From DAITAZ01 sp036824045 (GTDB lineage: Bacteria; Pseudomonadota; Gammaproteobacteria; Burkholderiales; Rhodocyclaceae), in contig DAITAZ010000036.1 in NCBI GenBank assembly GCA_036824045.1, positions 1-38,908 on the forward strand: a stretch of DNA of 38,908 nt. Reading direction: 5' to 3'. The notes under the pieces are model-generated. The model saw only the letters and a program-made list of their open reading frames with translations. It had not been told where the DNA came from and searched no databases. Shown piece after piece: positions 17,015 through 26,546 of the stretch (positions within the stretch are counted from its first letter, which is position 1; each line of letters opens with the position of its first letter). The position numbers and the translations under genes are program-made.

Positions 17015-17765
17015 GGAATGCGTCCTCCCCCAGATAGGCCTGCTGCACCTCCACGTTGTTGCGGATGGCGTCCGGCGTGCCCGAGGCCAGCATCAAGCCG
17101 TTGACCAGCACCGTGATCCGGTCCGCCACGGCAAACACCGCGTCCATGTCGTGCTCCACCAGCAGGATCGCCCGGCTTTGCTTGAGCCGGCCGAGCAGTT
17201 CGACCATGCGCGAGGCCTCCTCCGAACCCATGCCCGCCAGCGGCTCGTCCAGCAGCAGCACCTCCGCCTCGGTGGCCAGCACCATGGCGATCTCCAGTTG
17301 TCGCTGCTCGCCGTGGGAAAGGGTCCCGGCAATAGCCCGCTCCCGCCCCGCCAGCCCGGCTTCGACGATCGCGGCCTCGGCCTGCTCCAGCACATCCCGG
17401 TAGCCCAGGGCATCGGCCAGCACGGTCCACGGCCGCTGCTTGCGGCTTTGGGCGGCCAGGCGGGCGTTTTCCAGCACCGAGAAGCGGGGAAAGATATTGG
17501 TGCGCTGGTAGCTGCGGCCAATGCCGATGCGGGAGCGCTCGTGGGCCTTGAGCGCGGTGATGTCCCGCCCGCGGTAGCTGATGCGCCCGGCGCTCACCGG
17601 CAGATCCCCCGACAGCATGTTGATGCAGGTGGATTTGCCCGCCCCATTGGGGCCCAGCAGTGCGTGGAGGGTGCCGGCATCCAGCGTCAGGGACACATCC
17701 TGGTTGGCGCACAGGCCGCCAAAGCGGCGGGTGAGCTTCTCCGCCACGAGGATCGCTTCACTCAT
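17007..17765 (-). CDS. livG: Branched-chain-type ABC transporter ATPase LivG
   Basis: A 252-residue ATPase paired with LivF. Walker A is GPNGAGKST, the signature is the variant LSHGEQRQLEIAM, and Walker B is VLLLDEPLAGM, all in the expected order. The length is typical of LivG. It overlaps livM by eight bases at its start and livF by eight bases at its end, which points to translational coupling and fixed subunit ratios. Confidence 0.92.
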   Translation of the reverse strand: MSEAILVAEKLTRRFGGLCANQDVSLTLDAGTLHALLGPNGAGKSTCINMLSGDLPVSAGRISYRGRDITALKAHERSRIGIGRSYQRTNIFPRFSVLENARLAAQSRKQRPWTVLADALGYRDVLEQAEAAIVEAGLAGRERAIAGTLSHGEQRQLEIAMVLATEAEVLLLDEPLAGMGSEEASRMVELLGRLKQSRAILLVEHDMDAVFAVADRITVLVNGLMLASGTPDAIRNNVEVQQAYLGEDAFHV

Positions 17766-18726
17766 TGCCCGCCTCCCCGGTTACACGCCCCCACAGGCGC
17801 CCCGGCACCGCCGCGAGGCCTCCGGGCAGGAACAGCACCGCCGCCACGATCACACCGCCCATCAGCAACTGCCAGTGCTTGGTCAGGCCGGCAAACACCT
17901 CCTGCATCGCCACGAAAGCCAGCGCCCCGGCAACCGCCCCCAGCAGATTGCCCATGCCCCCCAGGATCACCATCACCAGCACGTTGCCGGACTGATGCCA
18001 GGACAGCAGTTCCGGCGTTACGAACCCGAACAGCACGGCGTAGAGAAAGCCTGCCAGCCCCGCCAGCGCCCCGGCCAGCACGAAGGCCGCCAGCTTGTAG
18101 CGAAACGTGGCGTAGCCCATGGACTGCATGCGGTGTTCATTGCTGCGGATACCCACCAGCACCCGGCCGAAGTTGGATCTCAGCACCCGCCCCAAGAGCA
18201 GCAGGGTGCACACCAGCGCGCCGACGATGAAGTAGTACAGGTGATGGCCCTCGCCCAGATCGAAAGGCTGCCAGCCGGCAATACTGCTGTCGGGCTTGAA
18301 GTTGAGATAGATGCCGTCGGAGCCACCACCCAGCGCCGTATCGTGGAAGAGGTAATACGCCATCTGGGCAAAGGCCAGCGTCACCATGATGAAGTAGATG
18401 CCCTTGGTGCGCAGTACGAAAAAGCCCACCACCAGGGCGGCCAGGGCGGCGGCCATCACCGCCGCAGGCAAGGCCAGCCACAGGCTCGCCGCTTCATACT
18501 TGGGCGTCAGCAGCGCCACCGCGTAGGCCGCCACCCCGAAATAGGCGGCATGCCCCAGGCTGACCAGCCCGGTGAAACCCACCAGAAGATCCAGGCTCAT
18601 GGCGAAGATGCCGAGCACCAGCACCTTGGCCAGCAACTCCACGTAAAACGGCGAAGCCGTGAGCGGAAACGCCAGCAGCACCGCCAGGCCCACCCCGTAG
18701 AGCAATGATTTGGTTGTCGCGCTCAT
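17758..18726 (-). CDS. livM: Branched-chain-type ABC transporter permease LivM
   Basis: A 322-residue inner-membrane permease with about eight to ten hydrophobic segments, beginning with LLYGVGLAVLLAFPL and including LLVGFTGLVSLGHAAYFGVAAY, a hallmark of LivM proteins. The GHAAYFGVAAY-type motif contacts the ATPases in this family. It forms the channel with LivH. Six bases separate it from livH, and it overlaps livG. The cargo is probably an aromatic acid because of the operon context. Confidence 0.91.
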   Translation of the reverse strand: MSATTKSLLYGVGLAVLLAFPLTASPFYVELLAKVLVLGIFAMSLDLLVGFTGLVSLGHAAYFGVAAYAVALLTPKYEAASLWLALPAAVMAAALAALVVGFFVLRTKGIYFIMVTLAFAQMAYYLFHDTALGGGSDGIYLNFKPDSSIAGWQPFDLGEGHHLYYFIVGALVCTLLLLGRVLRSNFGRVLVGIRSNEHRMQSMGYATFRYKLAAFVLAGALAGLAGFLYAVLFGFVTPELLSWHQSGNVLVMVILGGMGNLLGAVAGALAFVAMQEVFAGLTKHWQLLMGGVIVAAVLFLPGGLAAVPGRLWGRVTGEAGNE

Positions 18727-18732
18727 GCTCGA

Positions 18733-19599
18733 TCACCCGCGTTTGAGGATGCCTTCAGGCCGCCACAGCAGCACCGCCGCCATGACCAGATAGACCACGA
18801 TCCCGGCCAGATCCGGCAGCAGCACCTTGCCGAAGGTGTCGGCAAAGCCGATCACCAGGGCCGCAATCAATGCCCCCCACACCGAACCAATGCCGCCGAT
18901 CACCACCACCACGAAGGATGGAATCAGCACCTGCGCCCCCATCCCGGGGCTCACCGACGAAATCGGCGCCGCCAGCATGCCCGCCAGCGCCGCCAGGGCA
19001 ACACCCAGGGCAAACACGATGCGGTAGATCACGTTGATGTTGATGCCCAGGGCCTGGACCATGTCCCGGTCGTGGCTGCCGGCGCGAATCATCATCCCCA
19101 GCCGGGTGCGCTGGATGAGGAAGTACATCCCCACCGCCAGGGCAATGCACACGCCCGAGATCACCAGCCGGTAGACCGGGTAGCTCAGGGTGTCGTTGAG
19201 GGCGATGGAGGCGGAAAAGAGCTCCGGCACCGCCACGCCGTAGACGTCGTCCCCCACGAGGATGGAGCGCAGTTCCTCGAACACCAGGATCAGTCCGTAG
19301 GTGAGCAGCACCTGTTCCAGGTGGTCCCGCTTGTAGAGGTGCGAGAACAGCAGCCACTCCAGCGCCGCGCCGAATACCAGCGTGAGCGGGATGCCCAGCA
19401 GGATCGCCGACATCAACCCCCCGGTCATGGAACTGATGGCGAAGGCCAGGTAGGCCCCGATCATGTAGAAGCTGCCATGGGCCAGATTGATGATGCCCAT
19501 GATCCCGAACACCAGCGTCAGCCCGCTGGCCACCAGAAAGAGCAGTAGCCCGTACTGGAGCGCGTTGAGCGTCTGGACCAGGAAAGAAAAGATATCCAT
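18733..19599 (-). CDS. livH: Branched-chain-type ABC transporter permease LivH
   Basis: A 288-residue inner-membrane permease with multiple hydrophobic helices. It has the LivH signature GIMGIINLAHGSFYMIGAYLAF near residues 32-53 and GIGSVWGALIAALVIGFADTFG near the C-terminus. It is 117 bases downstream of the binding-protein gene, the widest gap in the transporter set. The gap (19600-19716) holds no gene. Confidence 0.92.
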   Translation of the reverse strand: MDIFSFLVQTLNALQYGLLLFLVASGLTLVFGIMGIINLAHGSFYMIGAYLAFAISSMTGGLMSAILLGIPLTLVFGAALEWLLFSHLYKRDHLEQVLLTYGLILVFEELRSILVGDDVYGVAVPELFSASIALNDTLSYPVYRLVISGVCIALAVGMYFLIQRTRLGMMIRAGSHDRDMVQALGININVIYRIVFALGVALAALAGMLAAPISSVSPGMGAQVLIPSFVVVVIGGIGSVWGALIAALVIGFADTFGKVLLPDLAGIVVYLVMAAVLLWRPEGILKRG

Positions 19600-19716
19600 G
19601 CACAGTCCCCTCCCAAGGCCGGACAGGCCTCGGGATCACAGAATTGCCGTAGTGGGCAGGCGCCAGGCCACCCCCGTCCCCCCGCCAGCCAAAGCCGCCG
19701 GGCGGACGGGCGGACC

Positions 19717-20898
19717 TTACATCTTGCAGCCGCGCGCCGGATCTGCCAGGGCCTTGGCGGAGGTTTCCACCAATACGTTCTCGCGGCCCGCCGCCTTGCG
19801 CAGGTAGATGTCCTGCACCGGGTTGTGGGCGCGGGACATGCTGAACGCGCCCCGTGGGCTGTCGATGCGGGCCCCGCCCATGGCCTTGTACATCTCGTCC
19901 TTCTTGGTGGCGTCGCCCTTCACCGCGTTGAGCCCCACCGCGTAGAGTTGGGCCGCATCATAGCCTTGCACGGCGTACACGTCGGGCTGGAGTTTGTAGG
20001 CCTTGGCATAACCGGCGCGGAAGGCATCATTCTTCGGGTTCTTCAGGCCATCTGCGTAATGGAGCGTGGTGAGCAGCCCCTCGCCCGCACCGCCCATAGC
20101 CTCCAGCGTGCCATCGGTAAGGAAGCCCGAGGCATAGAGCGGGATCGTCTTGTTCAGACCCGCTGCCGCGTAATCCTTGACGAACTTGGCGGCACCGCCC
20201 CCGGCGAAGAACACGAACACGGCGTCCGGCTTGAGCGAGGCGATCTCGGTCAGGTAGGCCTGGAACTCGGTGTTCGGGAAAGGCAGCGTCAGCTCTTTGA
20301 GCACCTTGCCTCCACCCTGGGTGAAGGACTCCTTGAAGCCCTCGATGGCCTGCTGCCCGGCGGCGTACTTCCAGGTCAGCGTCACCACCGACTTGTGCCC
20401 TTTCTTCAGCATCACCGGCCCCATGGCGTAGGAAGGCTGCCAGTTGGTGAAGGAGGTGCGGAACACATTGGGCGCGCACAGCGGCCCGGTCAGTTCGTCG
20501 GCGCCGGCATTGGGCACGATCATCAGGGTCTTGCTCTCCCGGGCCACCTTGGCCATGGCCAGGGCAACGCCGGAATGCACCGTCCCGACCAGCACGTCCA
20601 CCTGGTCGCGCTTGACCAGCCGGTTGGCGTTCTCGGTGGCCTTGGCCGGGTCGGACTCGTCATCCACTGCGATGTATTCCACCTCGCGCCCGCCCAGCTT
20701 GCCGCCATTCTCCGCCACGTACTGCTTGAAGCCATTGGTGATGGCATTGCCCAAGGCAGCGTAGGTGCCGGTGTAGGGCAGCATTAGACCCACCTTGATC
20801 TTGCCCGGGGCTTGCGCGTGGGCCGAGCCCATGGCCGCAATGCCCAGGGCCAGGGTGCTTGCCACCAGGGTGGCCAGAGTGCCGATCTTCTTGTGCAT
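19717..20898 (-). CDS. Periplasmic substrate-binding protein of the HAAT importer
   Basis: A 393-residue exported binding protein of the Leu/Ile/Val-binding (type I periplasmic) fold. A signal peptide is clear: MHKK, a hydrophobic stretch to about residue 22, and a likely cleavage after SAHA (residue 28). The mature part starts with KIKVGLMLPYTGTYAALG, the family opening. The start at 20898 is chosen because GGAGGAGACA lies just upstream; the longer open frame adds an unrelated basic segment. Relatives in aromatic clusters bind benzoate or other aromatic acids; the ligand here is inferred to be benzoate. Confidence 0.92.
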   Translation of the reverse strand: MHKKIGTLATLVASTLALGIAAMGSAHAQAPGKIKVGLMLPYTGTYAALGNAITNGFKQYVAENGGKLGGREVEYIAVDDESDPAKATENANRLVKRDQVDVLVGTVHSGVALAMAKVARESKTLMIVPNAGADELTGPLCAPNVFRTSFTNWQPSYAMGPVMLKKGHKSVVTLTWKYAAGQQAIEGFKESFTQGGGKVLKELTLPFPNTEFQAYLTEIASLKPDAVFVFFAGGGAAKFVKDYAAAGLNKTIPLYASGFLTDGTLEAMGGAGEGLLTTLHYADGLKNPKNDAFRAGYAKAYKLQPDVYAVQGYDAAQLYAVGLNAVKGDATKKDEMYKAMGGARIDSPRGAFSMSRAHNPVQDIYLRKAAGRENVLVETSAKALADPARGCKM

Positions 20899-21016
20899 GG
20901 TGTCTCCTCCGTTGTGCGTGTTGTGAGCCCGTGGGGCCAGGCTCCCCTTCCCCACCGTTCCGGCCGGTGCCGGGCGGGCCACCCGGGCAGCCACAATAAA
21001 GCAATTGCCGGGCGCG

Positions 21017-21505
21017 CTACCAGTTACCCGCCCGGTTGGCGGCGAAAGCGGCATCGATGGTCTGCCAGTCCTCCGCCGTCAGATGTCGTTCGGCCAAGGG
21101 CAGAACCTGGTCCTCCTCCTTGCCCATGTGATCCCAGAGAAAGGCGGCGTAGGCCTCCAAGGCGCTCGCCAGGGTGTCGACCTCGCCCGCTTCCCGGCTG
21201 GCCTGCAGCGCTTGCCGCAGCTCGCCCAGCAGGTCGGCGCAGCGGGCATGCTGGCTTTCCAGTTCATCCAGGATGGAGTGGGCAGCTTCACAGCGCTGGC
21301 GCAGGAAGCGGAAAAGGTATTCGTCCTCCTTGGGGTGGTGCAGACGGTCCGGGTAGGCCTCGATGTAGTCGAGCATCGCCCCGTAGAGGTGGAAATCCGG
21401 TTCCCCCCCCTGGGCTTTGACCGCCGCAAGCTGTGCCTGCAGCCCCTTGATGACGGCCGCCATGGAGCGGTGCTCATCCTTGATGATGGAAATGGCGTTG
21501 TTCAT
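21017..21505 (-). CDS. Hemerythrin-like diiron protein (copy 1)
   Basis: A 162-residue all-alpha protein of the hemerythrin HHE group. Putative diiron ligands are H12, H56-x3-E60, H86 and H126-x3-E130, in the order expected for the four-helix bundle. There is no signal peptide, so it is cytoplasmic. It is a clear paralog of the protein at 32557-33135 (both share YPDR-x-HHPKED). It lies between the ligase gene and the importer genes of the benzoate operon. Oxygen binding or sensing, iron handling, or nitric-oxide protection are possible; a role in oxygen supply for BoxB is speculation. Confidence 0.87.
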   Translation of the reverse strand: MNNAISIIKDEHRSMAAVIKGLQAQLAAVKAQGGEPDFHLYGAMLDYIEAYPDRLHHPKEDEYLFRFLRQRCEAAHSILDELESQHARCADLLGELRQALQASREAGEVDTLASALEAYAAFLWDHMGKEEDQVLPLAERHLTAEDWQTIDAAFAANRAGNW

Positions 21506-21532
21506 GGTGTACTCCGTTTCGGCCAGCGGGGC

Positions 21533-23125
<1,593 letters not shown>

Positions 23126-23227
23126 GGTTTGTCTCCTCCATTCCTCACGGGAAGCACCGCCCCGCGCTCTGCCGGCACGGTGTTGCGGCTGCCCCTTGCT
23201 ATGGTGTGCCGGCCCCGGGGCCGACCT

Positions 23228-23695
23228 TCACTGCCCGGTAAAGCGGATTTCTCCCCCCGGCAGCAGGTACAGCACATGGGCCCGACCGCCACTCACCGTG
23301 GGCCGGTGGGCGCTGCCCGGGCCGTACACCAGCCAGCCCGCGGGCTGGCCGTCGAAGCGGGCATCGCCTTCCAGCGGCATGATCAGGTCGATCTCCCCCT
23401 GGGGGTGTTCGTGGTGGGGGCCGACGATGTCCGCCATCTCCACCACATCGATGCTGAAGCCATGCAGATGGGGCCCGGGCTTGGCGACCCGGCCGAACTT
23501 GATGCCGCCCCCTTCCCGATTGCACAGCCAGCCCGCCGCCGCCCCCGCGCGACAAGCCGCGGCAATGGCGGCAAACACCTCGCCGCCAGCGGGATAGCGG
23601 CTGTTGAGCTCCGCCTCCAGGGCCTTGTCCACCGGCTTGCCGGCGATGCTTGCCGTCACCTGGCCGATCAGTTCCACGAATTGTTCTGCGTTCAT
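23228..23695 (-). CDS. DUF4863-family protein, cupin-like
   Basis: A 155-residue protein that I recognise as resembling the DUF4863 family, some members of which are annotated as 4-hydroxylaminobenzoate lyase. A possible cupin-type metal site is H95, H97, E101 (HHEHPQGE) and H140, with the second motif GPGSAHRP at 126-132. The ATG at 23695 is preceded by GGGAGG; the open frame extends 13 residues upstream without a ribosome site. It sits between boxD and the ligase gene in the benzoate operon. The function in benzoate metabolism is unknown; a lyase or metal-dependent isomerase are options. Confidence 0.72.
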   Translation of the reverse strand: MNAEQFVELIGQVTASIAGKPVDKALEAELNSRYPAGGEVFAAIAAACRAGAAAGWLCNREGGGIKFGRVAKPGPHLHGFSIDVVEMADIVGPHHEHPQGEIDLIMPLEGDARFDGQPAGWLVYGPGSAHRPTVSGGRAHVLYLLPGGEIRFTGQ

Positions 23696-23711
23696 CTTCG
23701 CCTCCCTCACT

Positions 23712-25289
23712 TCAAGCGCCCAACAGCGCCGCATCCACCTTGTTCGCCGCCAGCGCCGCCAGATGGCTGGGCGGGCCTTGCACCACCACCCGGCGCAGGT
23801 AGAACCCGAGCGCCCGCAGCCCTCCCAGTTCCTCGCCGCCGCCGGCGCGCCCCGGCCCGCCGTGCAGGCAAGTGGGCATCACGTTGCCGTGGCCGGTGTG
23901 CTGACTGCCCACCGCCGCATCCACCACCATCACCCGGCCATGCAGATCGGCGATGGCCGGCACCAGGCGCTGCAGGAACGCCGCATCCCCCGAATACACC
24001 GAAGCCACCAGGGAGCCCCGCCCGCGGCGCACCAAGGCAACCAGCCCGGCCTCATCGTCGTAGGGGAGCACGGTGGCCACCGGACCAAAAATTTCCACAT
24101 CGTGTACATGGCGGGCGGAGAGCGGCTGCTCACAATAGAGGAGCGTCGGCTGCACAAAGGCACCCGCCGCGGGGGCCGCCGCCCGGGGAGCGAAATCCTG
24201 CCCGCCGCCGTGGGCGACCACCGCATCTTCGCGCAACAAAGCCAGCCCCTCGCTGGCAGCCTGCTGCTGGGCTTTGCTCACCAGGGGCCCCATGCGCACT
24301 TCCGGATCCGCCGGGTCACCCACGACCACCCGGCCCAGGCGGCTCGCCACCGCCCCGGCCAGTTGGCGGGCCACCTCACGGGGCGCGAACACGCGGCGAA
24401 TGGCCGTGCACTTCTGCCCGCTCTTGACGGTCATCTCCCGGACCACCTCCTTCACCATCAAGTCGAACTCGGCGCTGCCGGGCCCCGCGTCGGGCCCGAG
24501 AATCGCCGAATTCACACTATCCGCTTCCACATTGAACCGCACCGAGCGTGCCACCACGTTGGGGTGGGTACGCAAGCGGGCGGCGGTGTGGGCGGACCCG
24601 GTGAACGACACCACGTCGCTTTCGGTCACATGGTCGAGCAGATCCCGGGGGCTGCCGCACAGGATGGAAATCGCCCCGGCAGGGAGAACACCCGCGGCCA
24701 CCACGTCTTCCACCATGCGCTGGGCCAGCCAGGCGGTGGGCGTGGCGGGCTTGATGAACACGGGCACACCGGCCAGGAGCGCCGGCGCGGCTTTTTCCCA
24801 CAACCCCCAGGCAGGGAAATTGAAAGCGTTGATGAACACCGCCACACCGCTCACCGGCAGCAGGAAGTGGCGGGCAGCGAACACCCCACCCTTGGCGAGG
24901 GGGATTTCGCCCCCCTCCACGAAACCACGCCCGTCGCCCAGATTGCGCGCCAGCCTGGCGTAGGTCTTGATGGTGAAGATGGCGCCGTCCACGTCAAAGG
25001 ACGCATCGCCCTCGGTCGCGCCAGCGTTGCGGCGGGAAATCTCGAAGTAATCCGCGCGGTGGGCAGTCAGCACATCGGCAATACGCCCCAGCAATTCCCC
25101 GCGCTGGGCAAAGTTCAGGGCGGCCAGCCCGGCACCCCCCGTTTCCCGGGCGTAGGCCAGCGCACCGCCAATATCCACGCCTTCCGCCGAGACACTGACC
25201 AGCGGCTCGCCACTGACCGGGTCAAACAGGGGCTGCCCCTCACCTTGGGGCGAGCGCCACTGCCCACCCACGAAGTTCTTCAACAGCAT
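23712..25289 (-). CDS. boxD: 3,4-dehydroadipyl-CoA semialdehyde dehydrogenase
   Basis: A 525-residue NADP-type aldehyde dehydrogenase that oxidises the ring-opening product of BoxC to 3,4-dehydroadipyl-CoA. The catalytic cysteine is C294 (SGQKCTAI) and the general base is E255 (FNVEADSV). Length and sequence resemble the BoxD/PaaZ-N group rather than generic aldehyde dehydrogenases. The ATG at 25289 follows AAGGAGA; the 13 codons upstream (MMPECFQQRE) are not used. It is the first gene of the leftward operon and is divergent from boxR. A phenylacetate-pathway PaaZ would carry an additional hydratase domain, absent here. Confidence 0.9.
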   Translation of the reverse strand: MLLKNFVGGQWRSPQGEGQPLFDPVSGEPLVSVSAEGVDIGGALAYARETGGAGLAALNFAQRGELLGRIADVLTAHRADYFEISRRNAGATEGDASFDVDGAIFTIKTYARLARNLGDGRGFVEGGEIPLAKGGVFAARHFLLPVSGVAVFINAFNFPAWGLWEKAAPALLAGVPVFIKPATPTAWLAQRMVEDVVAAGVLPAGAISILCGSPRDLLDHVTESDVVSFTGSAHTAARLRTHPNVVARSVRFNVEADSVNSAILGPDAGPGSAEFDLMVKEVVREMTVKSGQKCTAIRRVFAPREVARQLAGAVASRLGRVVVGDPADPEVRMGPLVSKAQQQAASEGLALLREDAVVAHGGGQDFAPRAAAPAAGAFVQPTLLYCEQPLSARHVHDVEIFGPVATVLPYDDEAGLVALVRRGRGSLVASVYSGDAAFLQRLVPAIADLHGRVMVVDAAVGSQHTGHGNVMPTCLHGGPGRAGGGEELGGLRALGFYLRRVVVQGPPSHLAALAANKVDAALLGA

Positions 25290-25393
25290 CTTGTCTCCTT
25301 CCCTCTGCTGGAAGCACTCAGGCATCAAACCCGGCGCATCCTATGTATTAAATTGCCTGTAGCAGGCCCCGCCATCGCCCGCGGACAGGGCAT

Positions 25394-25421
25394 AGAATAC
25401 ACACCACAACAGGATGTGCAA
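25394..25421 (-). promoter_or_regulatory. Candidate boxD promoter (minus)
   Basis: On the minus strand TTGCAC (25421-25416) is followed after 16 bases by TATTCT (25399-25394). Each hexamer matches only part of the sigma70 consensus, typical of an activated or repressed promoter. The -35 overlaps the GTGCAAGCAC element. A start near 25387 would give a leader of about 98 bases. Confidence 0.4.
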
Positions 25422-25434
25422 GCACTTTATTGCA
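25416..25434. promoter_or_regulatory. Operator-like element near boxD
   Basis: The inverted repeat GTGC-AA-GCAC (25416-25425) is followed by TTTATTGCA. It includes two of the five TGCA tetramers (25417, 25431). The related core GCAC-T-TTATTG resembles the two elements near boxR. It overlaps the candidate boxD -35. Confidence 0.45.
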
Positions 25435-25485
25435 TCTTTTGCCGAGGGATATCGAGGTTTACGACCCATTATGTTCTGTTGCGCT

Positions 25486-25497
25486 GCACTATTGTGC
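25486..25497. promoter_or_regulatory. Operator-like element, copy A
   Basis: GCACTATTGTGC forms an inverted repeat, GCAC-TATT-GTGC. A TGCA tetramer overlaps its left edge (25485). It is 11/12 identical to the element at 25581-25592, 95 bases downstream. Confidence 0.55.
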
Positions 25498-25511
25498 TTT
25501 ACACAGCAGGA

Positions 25512-25565
25512 ATGAGCCCAATCTCTTACCACCAAACAGGAAGAAAAGTGCACGTCAGTTCTTGA
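25512..25565 (+). other. Possible 17-residue leader ORF upstream of boxR
   Basis: An ATG at 25512 directly follows CAGGA in copy A of the duplicated module and opens a 17-codon frame (MSPISYHQTG...) ending at 25565. The CAGGA is too close to the ATG for an ideal ribosome site. It may be a relic of the duplication that created the two modules. There is no evidence of expression. Confidence 0.2.
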
Positions 25566-25590
25566 CACAAGAAATTCAGTGCACTATTGT
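25562..25590 (+). promoter_or_regulatory. Candidate sigma70 promoter of boxR
   Basis: A perfect -35 TTGACA (25562-25567) is followed by a 17-base spacer and TATTGT (25585-25590). Transcription would start near 25597, only about 19 bases before the ATG of boxR. The -10 lies inside the operator-like element GCACTATTGTTC, so a bound protein would block it; autoregulation is plausible. Confidence 0.62.
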
Positions 25591-25592
25591 TC
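25581..25592. promoter_or_regulatory. Operator-like element, copy B (over the boxR -10)
   Basis: GCACTATTGTTC matches copy A at 11 of 12 positions, overlaps a TGCA tetramer (25580) and contains the boxR -10. BoxR/BzdR-type regulators are known to use TGCA-containing operators, so this is a likely BoxR target. Confidence 0.55.
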
Positions 25593-25615
25593 ATCTCACA
25601 CAGGAACTCCATCTC

Positions 25616-26521
25616 ATGAACGCCCAAGACCTAGCCCCCCAGACTCAGGAAAACACAGCGCCGGAAGCCGCAGGCAACCCGGACGCCGACTTCCTGCTCG
25701 CCCTGGGCAAGCGCGTGCGCGAGACCCGCGAGCGGCGGGGCATGACCCGCAAGCTGGTGGCCCGCAATGCGGCGGTGTCCGAGCGCCATCTGGCGCACCT
25801 GGAAACCGGCGACGGCAACGTCTCGGTGGTGCTCCTGCGCCACATTGCCCAGGCCCTGGGCGTGTCGCTGACGGAACTGCTCACCAGCGAGGTGGAAGAC
25901 ACGGTGGAACGGCGGCTGATCCGCCGCTTTCTGGAGCGTCTGCCCCAACACCGCCTGGAAGAAGTCGTGTTCCGCCTGATGCGCGACTTCGGTCATGAGG
26001 AAGCTGTCCGCCGCAAGCGGGTCGCGCTCATCGGGCTGCGCGGCGCGGGCAAATCCACCCTGGGCAACCGCCTGGCGCGGGAACTGGGGGTGGCGTTCAT
26101 CGAACTGGACCGGGAGATCGAGGCCGAGACCGGCATGCCGGTGAGCGAGGTGTTCTCGCTCTACGGCCAGGCAGGCTACCGCCGCATCGAAAAGCGGGCG
26201 CTGGAACGCGTCACCCGGGAGAACGAGCGGGCGGTGATCTCGGTCAGCGGCGGCATCGTCGCCCGGCAGGATACCTACGACTACCTGCTCTCCTGCTGCT
26301 TCACCGTGTGGGTGAAAGCGCAGCCTGAAGAGCACATGTCCCGCGTGGTTGCCCAGGGCGACCTTCGCCCCATGGCCGGCAACGACGAAGCCATGGAAGA
26401 CCTGAAACGGATTCTCGACGCCCGGGAACCGGCCTACAGCCGGGCCGACATCACGCTCGACACCTCGGGCCAGAGTGTGGAAACCAGCTTTACGAAACTA
26501 CGGCAGCTCGTCTTGAGCTGA
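25616..26521 (+). CDS. boxR: BoxR-type transcriptional regulator (XRE HTH + shikimate-kinase-like domain)
   Basis: A 301-residue regulator. An XRE-type helix-turn-helix (about residues 26-90, with ERRGMTRKLVARNAAVSERHLAHLE) is joined to a C-terminal shikimate-kinase-like domain (from about 134) with P-loop GLRGAGKST at 140-148. BoxR/BzdR regulators of Azoarcus have this architecture; the kinase-like domain senses benzoyl-CoA. The ATG at 25616 follows AGGAA (25602-25606); the longer open frame runs through the promoter and is not credible. It is divergent from boxD and 25 bases upstream of boxC. It is not expected to phosphorylate shikimate. Confidence 0.92.
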   Translation: MNAQDLAPQTQENTAPEAAGNPDADFLLALGKRVRETRERRGMTRKLVARNAAVSERHLAHLETGDGNVSVVLLRHIAQALGVSLTELLTSEVEDTVERRLIRRFLERLPQHRLEEVVFRLMRDFGHEEAVRRKRVALIGLRGAGKSTLGNRLARELGVAFIELDREIEAETGMPVSEVFSLYGQAGYRRIEKRALERVTRENERAVISVSGGIVARQDTYDYLLSCCFTVWVKAQPEEHMSRVVAQGDLRPMAGNDEAMEDLKRILDAREPAYSRADITLDTSGQSVETSFTKLRQLVLS

Positions 26522-26546
26522 CGCCAACAACAGGAGGAGACAAAGA

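Noticed and set aside
23210..23223. 14-bp perfect palindrome CGGCCCCGGGGCCG downstream of the DUF4863-like gene
   Set aside because: It has no loop space for an RNA hairpin of useful shape and such GC palindromes arise easily in this base composition.
26018..26521. Shikimate kinase activity for the C-terminal half of BoxR
   Set aside because: The P-loop is present, but fusion to an XRE domain and location beside box genes fit the benzoyl-CoA-sensing regulator family.
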